This document shows positions 1 to 7,010 of a stretch of DNA of 7,019 nt, piece by piece. The DNA is taken from positions 721 through 7,739 of the forward strand of contig DLQV01000048.1 of NCBI GenBank assembly GCA_002474415.1, written 5' to 3'. Numbering within the stretch: position 1 is the first letter of the stretch; each line of letters begins with the position of its first letter. Made by a program: the position numbers and the translations under genes. Below the pieces are notes generated by a model. That model had not been told where the DNA came from, ran no database searches, and saw nothing but the letters and a program-made list of their open reading frames with translations. This DNA comes from Lachnospiraceae bacterium UBA7598 (GTDB lineage: Bacteria; Bacillota; Clostridia; Lachnospirales; Lachnospiraceae).

Positions 1-34
1 AAATTTAGATTAGCATAAACAGCAGGCACACCGG
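1..34 (+). other. Probable upstream continuation of the jetA frame, interrupted by amber codon at 11-13
   Basis: Read in the same frame as the downstream JetA fragment, positions 2-34 give N-L-D-stop-H-K-Q-Q-A-H-R. The segment HKQQAHR runs smoothly into MSAMVFGLE and looks like the amphipathic helix that precedes the FGL motif in TIGR02677 proteins. It therefore looks like coding sequence, not a leader. The TAG could derive from a CAG (Gln) or other sense codon by one substitution. The other two frames also close quickly: TAA at 16-18 in frame 1 and TAG at 6-8 in frame 3. A simple frameshift would therefore have to lie upstream of those stops or between position 13 and about 34. No promoter elements are visible in this short stretch. 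Confidence 0.45.
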
Positions 35-520
35 ATGTCTGCTATGGTTTTTGGACTGGAGAGACCATATCATTTAAAGGGGGATCTGGTGCGTGAGACG
101 GACAGTATGAATCAGAGTGTTTATGAGGAAAGTCCATTTGAAGTAATGTTGAAACCGCGCGTGAGAACTTACAGGGAGAAGTCCAGTCGTAGTGCGATTC
201 GGGAATCTACAGAAGAAAAGCAAAGAACGAGACGGCAGATGATTGAAAAACAAAAAGAAGATATGCGTAAACTCCGGGAATTGGAGTCGGATGGAAAAAT
301 AGATTTTTCTACATTGCCGGTTATTGAGTCGCATGTGCGGGAAATCCTGTTGAAGTGGATTTCTGATGCGATGGAAAATCCGGCAGGTGCTGCAAGAACA
401 GAAGACGGAAGGTACTATATGCTTGATATGAGCAGAAAAGAGGAACGCTGTGTAGTACATTGTGAGGATGGAAACTTTACCATGCCGAGACTTGCAATTG
501 TATTTCAGGAGGAAGCTTGA
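35..520 (+). CDS. jetA: Wadjet type III JetA-like kleisin subunit, C-terminal portion (partial or truncated)
   Basis: The 161-residue product resembles the C-terminal part of TIGR02677/DUF2397 proteins, the kleisin-like (MukF-like) subunit that bridges SMC heads in Wadjet. Residues 5-16 (VFGLERPYHLKG) match the conserved FGL..ARHL-type helix of the family. Residues 41-84 form a highly charged Arg/Lys/Glu helical linker. Residues 89-158 look like a winged helix: helix at IESHVREILLKWISDAM, then a beta hairpin between DGRYYMLDM and PRLAIVF. Full-length family members are roughly 400-500 residues, so the N-terminal winged helix and middle domain are missing. The frame upstream of the ATG at 35 stays family-like (AHR just before it) but meets TAG at 11-13. 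Either the gene is broken by a nonsense change or this ATG is a restart. The motif AGCAGG at 21-26 is only a weak ribosome site. The stop overlaps jetB by one base. Family assignment is by recognition without a database search; its place before jetB, jetC and jetD supports it strongly. Confidence 0.72.
   Translation: MSAMVFGLERPYHLKGDLVRETDSMNQSVYEESPFEVMLKPRVRTYREKSSRSAIRESTEEKQRTRRQMIEKQKEDMRKLRELESDGKIDFSTLPVIESHVREILLKWISDAMENPAGAARTEDGRYYMLDMSRKEERCVVHCEDGNFTMPRLAIVFQEEA
507..512 (+). promoter_or_regulatory. Shine-Dalgarno for jetB
   Basis: A perfect AGGAGG lies inside the last codons of jetA, seven bases before the ATG at 520. This spacing is good for ATG 520 and too tight for the in-frame TTG at 517, so it decides the jetB start. 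Confidence 0.85.
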
Positions 521-1665
521 TGAGGGAACTGGAAGTATTATTGAATCAACGGTGGGTATTAAAATCAGAAAATAAAGAATTGTATTATCAGTTGAGAGAT
601 GCAATCGGTGATATTCGCAAATATGCATCTGATAAGCTGGGATGTCAGGTGACAGAGAATGCCCTGATGGTAAAAATGGAAAAGATTCCGGTGATTCCGG
701 AGTCTTTTATGGGAATTCTGGATTTTTCTTCGAAAGAAGAGTATGCCTTTCTCTGCATTTTACTTATGTTTCTGGAAGAAAAAGATACGCAGGAACAGTT
801 TATTTTATCGCAGCTTACGGAGTACATTTCTGCAAATCTGCCAGGAGAGTCTGTGAACTGGACCGTATATACCAGTCGAAGAAGGCTGATCAAAGTATTA
901 CGCTATGCAGTGATGCAGGGAATTGTCAGTATTACCGATGGAGCGGATGATGCTTTCATGGAAGATGCAACAGGAGAAGTTTTGTATGAAAACACAGGAG
1001 CATCCCGTTATTTTATGCGAAATTTTTCAAAGGACATTACAGACTATGGAAGGCCGGAAGATTTTTTGGAGAGTGACTGGTTTGCAATGGATGAGGATCG
1101 GGGAATTGCAAGAAGACATCGTGTGTATAAGCGGTTATTATTTGCACCGGGAATGTATCGCAGGGATGGATCGGAAGAAGATTTTGAGTACCTGAAATAT
1201 TATGGACGCCGCCTTACAGAAGATCTTGAGCAGAATTTTGATTGTCATGTGCATATTCACAGAGGAAGCGCTTATATGATGTTGCAGGATGATTGCCGGA
1301 TGGGAAATGTGTTTCCAGGAAATAATGTGCTTTCAGATATTATACTTTTGTGTCTGTCGGAAATCAGAAAACGTATCGAACAAAAGGAATGGAAAATACA
1401 AAAGGATGAGATCTGTATTGTGGACACGGTGTCTTTTGAACAGATGATACAGGGGGTACGACAACAGTATGGACAGGGATTTTCTAAAAATTACAGGGAG
1501 ATGCCGGACAGTGAATTAATCAGTACGGTGATGTCTGCTATGGAAGTATGGATGTTCATAAAATGGGACGAGCCGGCGCATCAGGTGGAAATTTATCCGT
1601 CAGTTGGAAAGCTGCAGGGAAAGTATCCGAAAGATTTTACAGGAGGACAGGAAAATGAGCAGTAG
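520..1665 (+). CDS. jetB: Wadjet type III JetB, MukE/KITE-like subunit (TIGR02678/DUF2398 family)
   Basis: The 381-residue protein matches the length and pattern of the TIGR02678/DUF2398 family, the partner of TIGR02677, TIGR02680 and TIGR02679 in a conserved four-gene cluster. An N-terminal helical region (LLNQRWVLKSENKELYYQLR) leads to a first winged-helix-like unit. That unit includes the FSSKEEYAFLCILLMFLE helix at residues 69-86 and the SRRRLIKVLRYAVMQGIVSI helix and turn near 119-138. The C-terminal part (about residues 300-375) has a second winged-helix-like fold ending in VEIYPSVGKLQGKYP, comparable to the hydrophobic strand that closes family members. I see no catalytic motif, signal peptide or membrane segment. 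By analogy with MukE and JetB it should bind the kleisin JetA in the cytoplasm and contribute to DNA handling by the JetABC motor. The ATG at 520 overlaps the jetA stop (TGATG), and the 3' end overlaps jetC by 11 bases. The frame is intact. Confidence 0.85.
   Translation: MRELEVLLNQRWVLKSENKELYYQLRDAIGDIRKYASDKLGCQVTENALMVKMEKIPVIPESFMGILDFSSKEEYAFLCILLMFLEEKDTQEQFILSQLTEYISANLPGESVNWTVYTSRRRLIKVLRYAVMQGIVSITDGADDAFMEDATGEVLYENTGASRYFMRNFSKDITDYGRPEDFLESDWFAMDEDRGIARRHRVYKRLLFAPGMYRRDGSEEDFEYLKYYGRRLTEDLEQNFDCHVHIHRGSAYMMLQDDCRMGNVFPGNNVLSDIILLCLSEIRKRIEQKEWKIQKDEICIVDTVSFEQMIQGVRQQYGQGFSKNYREMPDSELISTVMSAMEVWMFIKWDEPAHQVEIYPSVGKLQGKYPKDFTGGQENEQ
1641..1646 (+). promoter_or_regulatory. Shine-Dalgarno for jetC
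   Basis: A perfect AGGAGG lies within the jetB 3' end, eight bases before the ATG at 1655. It fixes the jetC start there and not at the in-frame TTG at 1604. The protein from 1655 begins MSSRWQASKIGLINFWYY, which is the normal family N-terminus. Confidence 0.87.
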
Positions 1666-4600
1666 ATGGCAGGCCAGCAAGATAGGGCTAATTAATTTCT
1701 GGTATTATGACGAGCAGGAATTTCCGTTTGTAAAAGGCCGGATGCTGTTGAGAGGATCCAACGGATCCGGTAAATCGGTAACGATGCAGAGCGTGGTTCC
1801 GCTTTTGCTGGATGGAAATATGAGCCCGGAGCGCCTCGATCCGTTTGGTTCGAGAGATCGGAAGATGAGCAGCTATTTGTTAGAAGAGGATGATGGACGG
1901 GAAGAGCGGACCGGTTACTTGTATTTGGAATTTAAGAGAGAAACGACGGAAAACTATCTGACGATTGGTATGGGAATCCGGGCACGGCGCGGAAAGCCAC
2001 TGGACAAATGGTATTTTTCGCTGACGGATGGCAGACGTGTGGGTGTGGATTTCCTGTTGTATAAAGAGACGAATGAGAAGGTGACACTTTCCAAAAAAGA
2101 ATTGGAAAACCGCATTGCAGCAGGAGGACAGGTGTTTGACCGTCAGGCAGATTATATGGAATATGTTAACCGTCAGATTTTTGGATTCGATACCGTAGAG
2201 GAATACAAAGAGATGATTGATCTGCTGATTCAGTTGCGTACGCCAAAGCTGTCAAAAGATTTTAAGCCTTCTGTTATAAATGATATTTTAAGCGATTCCC
2301 TGCAACCGCTTTCGGATGATGATCTGCGCCCAATGTCTGATGCGATCGAAAATATGGATCAGATGACGATGAATTTAAAGAGTCGTCAGGAGGCACAGCA
2401 GGCAGCGCAAAAGATTCAGAATGTATATGACAAATACAATCGGTTCGTATTATATGAAAAAGCAAAAAGATATCAGGAAATTTGTAATGAGATAGAGGAA
2501 GCCGACAGGGAGCAAAAAAAGCGTCAGACAGACATTGCGGAAAGTGAAGAAGCAATTGCTGTATTATCCGGCAAACTTGAAGAGATGCAGGCAAAGCATG
2601 ATGCAATGGAGAAAGAAAGGGATTCTTTAAGTAAGAGTGACGCGGTAGGTTTAAAAGACCGGGAAACGGATCTTGTGCAGGAAATCAAGCGTCAGCAGAG
2701 TATTATTGACAGTAAAAATTCGACATTGGAGGCAAAAAAAGAACAGTACCGGGAGGAAGAAGAAAAACAGAAAAAAGAAGAGGACCGCAAATTTGAAAAA
2801 GAAAAAGAAATTAATGCAATTTTTGAGGAAATGCAGACAGAAGCTGAGAGTATGGCTTTTGAAGAACACAGCTTTTTCCGACAGGAATGTGAGGAACACC
2901 TGGAAGAGAAAATTGTATTTGATACGCATGAAAAACAATTTTCTGATGTGAAAAATAAAATTCATAATGCATTCCAAATTCTGCAGGAGACGAATTTACT
3001 CGAACCACAGGCAGAAGCACTTTTGAAACGAAGAGATAGTATCAAGAAAGATCTGGATGCAATACAGCGGGATATTTCTGCGAAGGATATGCTTTTTGTA
3101 CAGGAACAAAATGCATGGAAAGAAGCTTTGTATGCGTGGAATGGTTCAAATACAGAACTGCTTTTAAAGAAAGAGCAGTTAAAAGACTGCAGCAGATTTG
3201 CGGAGAACTTTGGAGAGGCATCAGACTTTGCAGAGGTGCGAAAACAGGTGGCTGACATCTGGTTTTCCTATAAAAATCCGTTGGAACTGCAAGCACATGA
3301 AAAACAAAATGAATATGAGCAGAAGAAGCAGGAAAAGGAACAGACAGAAGCGGAATTACTGGAATGGGAGAATGCAAAAGATCCGGAGCCGGAACGATCG
3401 GAAGCGGTTATAAGAAACAGAGAGCGTCTGGATGCATTGCAGATTCCATATCAGGAGTTTTATAAGGCCATTGAGTTTGGGGATTCTTTGAGTGAACAGG
3501 AATGCAACCATCTGGAAGAGGCGTTGCTGCAGATGGGAATTCTGGATGCATTGGTTGTGGATGTTTCTTACCGGGAGCGGGTGCTGACCTTGACGGAGGG
3601 CTGTGAAGACCGCTATCTGTTTGTACAAAAGACACAGAATGGAAAGAGTTTGTTAGATGTTTTGGAACTGAATGATTCCATGAATGATATTTTTTCCAAC
3701 CAGCGTCTGACAGGAATTTTATCCAATATTGCATATGGAGAGGATGGCGTGATTTCGGTTTCTCCGGATGGTATTTATCAGATGGGCGTTTTGTCTGGTA
3801 CAATTACCGGTGAGCATGTGGCTGGTTTTTTGGGCACCCGTGCAAGGGAACGCAACCGTCAGGAGCATATCAGAGCCTGCAGGGAAAAAATTCAGGAATT
3901 GCAGAATCTGATGAAGCAGCTGGAAGAAGAAAAGAACGTGCTTGAAAACCGGATGCAGAAGATGGAGCTGGAATATCAGGCTCTGCCACAGGATACCGAT
4001 CTGCGTGCAGCCTGGAAGATGCTTGTGCAGGAGCAGCATCGATATGAAACAAAGAAAAAGGAATGCAGTGAAGTAGAGGAAAATTGGAAGAAACTTTCGG
4101 AACAGATACAGGAAAAGAAAAAGAAAGCGATGGAAATTGCGCAGCAGTTGTATCTGCAATGTACCTATGAGGTATTCCATGAAGCGGAGGAAGCTGCAAC
4201 GGATTATGAAAAAAATCTGATCGCTTTGAAGTCTGCACATGAAATGTTTTTACAGAGTGTAAGACATATTCAGGATCTGACGGAGCGCCTGGAAAATATT
4301 GACGCAGATTTAGAGGAGATCCGTTATGATCTGTCAGGTGCACAGCGTCAACTTACAAAAATAACGCAGGAACATACATCGATTGTAGAACAGTTGAAAC
4401 TGACGGATTATGAACAGATCAGGGAACGACTGGATGCTTGTGTTACATGGCTAAAAGGATATCCAAACGAATTGAATCAATGTGTGCAGGAACGTGCCCG
4501 TATGCAGGAACACCTGGGTACATTGCGTAAGCAGGAAGAGGTTGGAGAAGGTCACAGGAAGACTCTGGAAGAAAAACGTATCTGGAGAAATAAATGTTAC

Positions 4601-5764
4601 AAGGCAGAGTTAGCGCTTGCTTATATTCCGTTTCCTGAGGATATGCAGATGACGCTTCCGAATGTCTGTACATATTTGGAGGCGGATGTAAAAACACTTG
4701 GAAAGGCAAATATCATTGCAAGTCTGAATCAGGTATATTTTGAAAATCGTGGATTTTTGAATGAATATCAGGTTATGCAGGGAGAACTGTTTTCTGAGTT
4801 TGACCAAAATATGCCGACAGGAGAAGCGGAGGCCGCAAGACAGGATTTCACGGCACGTTATCAGGGAACAAAGCTTCCGTTCGCCCGACTTTTGGTGCAT
4901 TTGCAGGAGGACATTGCGCAGTTACAGGATTTGATTAAAGATGGAGACCGTGAGCTGTTTGAAGACATTCTTGCCAATACAGTTAGCCGTAAAATCCGTG
5001 GAAAAATTAATGCTTCCAATGCGTGGGTAGAAAAGATGAATGCACTGATGGGCAGTATGAATACATCGAGTGGTCTGAAGCTGAGCCTTCGCTGGCGCAG
5101 TAAGACGGCAGAGAGTGAAAACCAGCTGGATACGAAAGAACTTGTTGATCTGTTAAAGAAAGACTACCGGTTAATGAGCGAGGAAGAAGCAACACGCTTG
5201 TCCACGCATTTTCGCTCAAAAGTCGAAGATGCGAGAAGAAGTGCAAAAGATAGTGGTGGAATGATTTCGTTTTACCAGGTTATGAAAGAGACACTGGATT
5301 ATCGCAAGTGGTTTGAATTTCAACTGTTTTCCCAGAAAAAGGGAGAACGGGTCAAGGAACTTACCAACAGCGTATTTGGCACATTCAGTGGTGGAGAGAA
5401 AGCGATGTCTATGTATGTACCGCTATTTTCCGCAGTTGTTGCAAAATATCAGGGAGGACGTGCAGATGCACCACGCCTGGTTTCGTTGGATGAGGCATTT
5501 GCCGGAGTTGATAACCGTAATATTCGTGATATGTTCCGTCTTATGACAGAGTTTTCCTTTGATTTTATTATCAATTCACAGGTACTTTGGGGAGATTGCG
5601 ATACATTGGATGCACTTGCTATCTATCAGTTAATACGACCAGAGAATGCAAAATTCGTGACAGTGATGCCTTATGTATGGAATGGCCATGCCAGAGAACT
5701 TATGGATGATGAAGAGGCAGTAGAACAGCGGAGGGCAGAGATTGAACGGACAGCAGGAGAATAG
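1655..5764 (+). CDS. jetC: Wadjet type III JetC, SMC/MukB-like ATPase (TIGR02680 family)
   Basis: This 1369-residue protein has the full SMC-type layout. The N-terminal ATPase half has a Walker A motif, GSNGSGKS, at residues 34-41, and a likely Q-loop segment, LIQLRTPKLS, near 191-201. Residues about 250-580 are a Lys/Glu/Gln-rich coiled coil. A globular hinge-like domain follows at about 590-730, containing a conserved-looking helix EEALLQMGILDALVV. A second coiled coil runs from about 735 to 990. The C-terminal half has the ABC signature FSGGEK at 1244-1249, Walker B LVSLDE at 1275-1280 with catalytic Glu1280, and a D-loop GVDNRN just after. In the family JetC dimerises, binds JetA through its heads, and uses ATP to extrude DNA loops from circular plasmids in the cytoplasm. 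The motifs look intact, so the ATPase should be functional. The usual ABC switch histidine is not seen; IINSQ occupies that region, as I recall for this family. It overlaps jetB by 11 bases and jetD by 23. A generic RecF/Rad50-like ATPase is ruled out by the neighbours. Confidence 0.93.
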   Translation: MSSRWQASKIGLINFWYYDEQEFPFVKGRMLLRGSNGSGKSVTMQSVVPLLLDGNMSPERLDPFGSRDRKMSSYLLEEDDGREERTGYLYLEFKRETTENYLTIGMGIRARRGKPLDKWYFSLTDGRRVGVDFLLYKETNEKVTLSKKELENRIAAGGQVFDRQADYMEYVNRQIFGFDTVEEYKEMIDLLIQLRTPKLSKDFKPSVINDILSDSLQPLSDDDLRPMSDAIENMDQMTMNLKSRQEAQQAAQKIQNVYDKYNRFVLYEKAKRYQEICNEIEEADREQKKRQTDIAESEEAIAVLSGKLEEMQAKHDAMEKERDSLSKSDAVGLKDRETDLVQEIKRQQSIIDSKNSTLEAKKEQYREEEEKQKKEEDRKFEKEKEINAIFEEMQTEAESMAFEEHSFFRQECEEHLEEKIVFDTHEKQFSDVKNKIHNAFQILQETNLLEPQAEALLKRRDSIKKDLDAIQRDISAKDMLFVQEQNAWKEALYAWNGSNTELLLKKEQLKDCSRFAENFGEASDFAEVRKQVADIWFSYKNPLELQAHEKQNEYEQKKQEKEQTEAELLEWENAKDPEPERSEAVIRNRERLDALQIPYQEFYKAIEFGDSLSEQECNHLEEALLQMGILDALVVDVSYRERVLTLTEGCEDRYLFVQKTQNGKSLLDVLELNDSMNDIFSNQRLTGILSNIAYGEDGVISVSPDGIYQMGVLSGTITGEHVAGFLGTRARERNRQEHIRACREKIQELQNLMKQLEEEKNVLENRMQKMELEYQALPQDTDLRAAWKMLVQEQHRYETKKKECSEVEENWKKLSEQIQEKKKKAMEIAQQLYLQCTYEVFHEAEEAATDYEKNLIALKSAHEMFLQSVRHIQDLTERLENIDADLEEIRYDLSGAQRQLTKITQEHTSIVEQLKLTDYEQIRERLDACVTWLKGYPNELNQCVQERARMQEHLGTLRKQEEVGEGHRKTLEEKRIWRNKCYKAELALAYIPFPEDMQMTLPNVCTYLEADVKTLGKANIIASLNQVYFENRGFLNEYQVMQGELFSEFDQNMPTGEAEAARQDFTARYQGTKLPFARLLVHLQEDIAQLQDLIKDGDRELFEDILANTVSRKIRGKINASNAWVEKMNALMGSMNTSSGLKLSLRWRSKTAESENQLDTKELVDLLKKDYRLMSEEEATRLSTHFRSKVEDARRSAKDSGGMISFYQVMKETLDYRKWFEFQLFSQKKGERVKELTNSVFGTFSGGEKAMSMYVPLFSAVVAKYQGGRADAPRLVSLDEAFAGVDNRNIRDMFRLMTEFSFDFIINSQVLWGDCDTLDALAIYQLIRPENAKFVTVMPYVWNGHARELMDDEEAVEQRRAEIERTAGE
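1754..1777 (+). other. JetC Walker A (P-loop) codons
   Basis: These eight codons encode GSNGSGKS, which matches GxxGxGK[S/T]. Lys40 and Ser41 are expected to contact the ATP phosphates and magnesium. It lies 34 residues from the N-terminus, the usual place for SMC proteins. Confidence 0.93.
5384..5494 (+). other. JetC ABC signature to Walker B segment
   Basis: The segment begins with FSGGEK (residues 1244-1249), the SMC/ABC signature that contacts ATP across the head dimer. It ends at LVSLDE (residues 1275-1280), the Walker B aspartate plus catalytic glutamate. Order and spacing are typical of SMC C-terminal heads. Confidence 0.92.
5730..5735 (+). promoter_or_regulatory. Shine-Dalgarno for jetD (TTG start)
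   Basis: GGAGGG lies inside the jetC 3' end, six bases before the TTG at 5742. No ATG is available in frame before the conserved N-terminal YFKSNPVWNRIF, so this site is the main support for a TTG start. Confidence 0.7.
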
Positions 5765-7010
5765 TTGTATCGCATATTTTAAATCCAATCCCGTGTGGAA
5801 CAGAATCTTTCGTGGATTTTGGAAAAAGTATCGGTCTTATGGAGCTTTTTCAGGAAAAGTTGTGTTACAAAAAATTACGGCAGAAGAAGTCGAAGGACTC
5901 GAGGGCTTTTTTGCAAAGAGTTTCCATGGGAAAAAGAGTGTAACGATATCAGCGGAGCGCTTTTCACAGGCATTGCAAAGCAGCAGGTTTTCCGATATGA
6001 CACCAGAGCATTTACTGGAGTTATATTTTCAGGAAAAACTGGTAGGAAAAAAAGAAGAACGACAGTTGGAAGAACAGAAAAAAGATAGTTTTTTACAACG
6101 ATGGAAGGAAAAATATCAGGGAACACCTGTGGAAATGGTATTGTCAGAACTGCTGGATGTGATAAAGACAAGTCATACAAAAAATTTAAATGAGTGGGAG
6201 CAGTTATTGTTTCTTGGTGCAGAAATCTATAATTGTTTTCCAGTCAGAAAAAATGAGACAAAGTATCTTGCTGTTTTTGCAACGGAAATCACTGGAAATC
6301 CACATGCATTTGATCAAAAAAGTTCCTGGGGAACTTTTTTATATCAGGTGATACAGATGGAACTGTTGCGGAGAAATGTAGTTCCACAGAAATCAGAAAT
6401 TTTTCCGGCGTTTTTTCGACAAAAATGTTTTTTGGCAGAGGGAATACTCATTGATGATATATCAAATTATGTTATGTTATCTCATGTAAAGGCACAGAAA
6501 AAGGATGGTACGGTTCACATAGGGATGGAAGGGTTCTGGCAGGAAGACGATATGGTACAGGTGCCGCTTGCAGTCCTTTCAAAATGGAACAGAATATTTT
6601 GTAAAGATAATGAAATGTATATAGTGGAAAATCCATCCGTATTTGCAGGTCTTTGTGCAGGTCATGGAAAGCAGGTTTCCTGTATGTGTATGAACGGACA
6701 GCCACGATTGGCAGGCCTGGTTACATTAGATCTTCTGGCGGCATCAGGGACCGCGGTATATTACGCAGGAGATTTGGATCCGGAGGGGCTTTTGATTGCA
6801 CAAAAAATTTCGAAATATTATGCAGGAGAATTTCATTACTGGCATATGACAATTGAGGATTATGAAAAAAGTAAGTCGAATGAAACAATTTCTGAGAAAC
6901 GGATAAAAAGTCTGGAACGTATTACAGATACAGAATTGTTTCCTGTGGTAGAAAAAATGCGTCTGGATCGGCTTGCCGGATATCAGGAAAAAATAGAGTA
7001 TTTTTTATAA
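5742..7010 (+). CDS. jetD: Wadjet type III JetD, Toprim-like nuclease subunit (TIGR02679; DUF3323 + DUF2399)
   Basis: The 422-residue protein fits the TIGR02679 family. The N-terminal DUF3323-like region has YFKSNPVWNRIF and KKYRSYGAFSGKVVL at about residues 12-42, a basic, probably DNA-binding start. A middle segment, GILIDDISNYVML, begins near residue 234. The C-terminal DUF2399 domain is Toprim-like: VENPSVF carries Glu296, NGQPRLA lies at 318-324, and GDLDPEGL carries Asp344 and Asp346. Glu plus the DxD pair is the metal-binding set of Toprim nucleases such as topoisomerase VI subunit A. In Wadjet, JetD cleaves plasmid DNA once the JetABC motor has extruded it. The acidic residues are present, so activity is expected. 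It begins with TTG inside jetC (23-base overlap) behind a good Shine-Dalgarno and ends with TAA. Downstream context is outside the window. Alternative starts are GTG 5793, which would remove conserved residues, or the non-standard ATC 5769. Confidence 0.9.
   Translation: MNGQQENSCIAYFKSNPVWNRIFRGFWKKYRSYGAFSGKVVLQKITAEEVEGLEGFFAKSFHGKKSVTISAERFSQALQSSRFSDMTPEHLLELYFQEKLVGKKEERQLEEQKKDSFLQRWKEKYQGTPVEMVLSELLDVIKTSHTKNLNEWEQLLFLGAEIYNCFPVRKNETKYLAVFATEITGNPHAFDQKSSWGTFLYQVIQMELLRRNVVPQKSEIFPAFFRQKCFLAEGILIDDISNYVMLSHVKAQKKDGTVHIGMEGFWQEDDMVQVPLAVLSKWNRIFCKDNEMYIVENPSVFAGLCAGHGKQVSCMCMNGQPRLAGLVTLDLLAASGTAVYYAGDLDPEGLLIAQKISKYYAGEFHYWHMTIEDYEKSKSNETISEKRIKSLERITDTELFPVVEKMRLDRLAGYQEKIEYFL
6627..6794 (+). 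other. JetD Toprim-like catalytic core
   Basis: The segment runs from the glutamate codon at 6627 (Glu296 in VENPSVF) to GDLDPEGL (Asp344 at 6771, Asp346 at 6777, Glu348 at 6783). Glu followed by a DxD about 50 residues later at the end of a hydrophobic strand (TAVYYAGDLD) is the Toprim arrangement. Assignment of metal ligands is by analogy. Confidence 0.8.

Noticed and set aside
517..519. TTG start for jetB one codon before ATG 520
   Set aside because: Spacing from AGGAGG is only four bases, while ATG 520 has seven and a standard TGATG overlap.
74..628. 184-codon minus-strand open frame opposite jetA and jetB
   Set aside because: It spans a gene junction on the opposite strand, and its Phe/Ile/His/Ser-rich composition looks like a shadow of the sense codons.
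923..1195. Alternate-frame open frame inside jetB
   Set aside because: It lies wholly within the well-supported jetB frame, and its product resembles no family.
1604..1654. Upstream TTG extension of jetC
   Set aside because: It would overlap jetB by over 60 bases, adds non-conserved residues, and the AGGAGG at 1641-1646 clearly serves ATG 1655.
1754..1768. Inverted repeat GGATCCAACGGATCC
   Set aside because: It results from repeated Gly-Ser codons in the Walker A motif, and the stem is too short and lies inside a gene.
3719..4240. Long antisense open frame within jetC (also 3870-4343, 2651-2977 and 3408-3803 on the minus strand)
   Set aside because: The translations are Phe/Leu/His-rich low-complexity complements of the Lys/Glu coiled-coil codons of jetC, with no recognisable domain.
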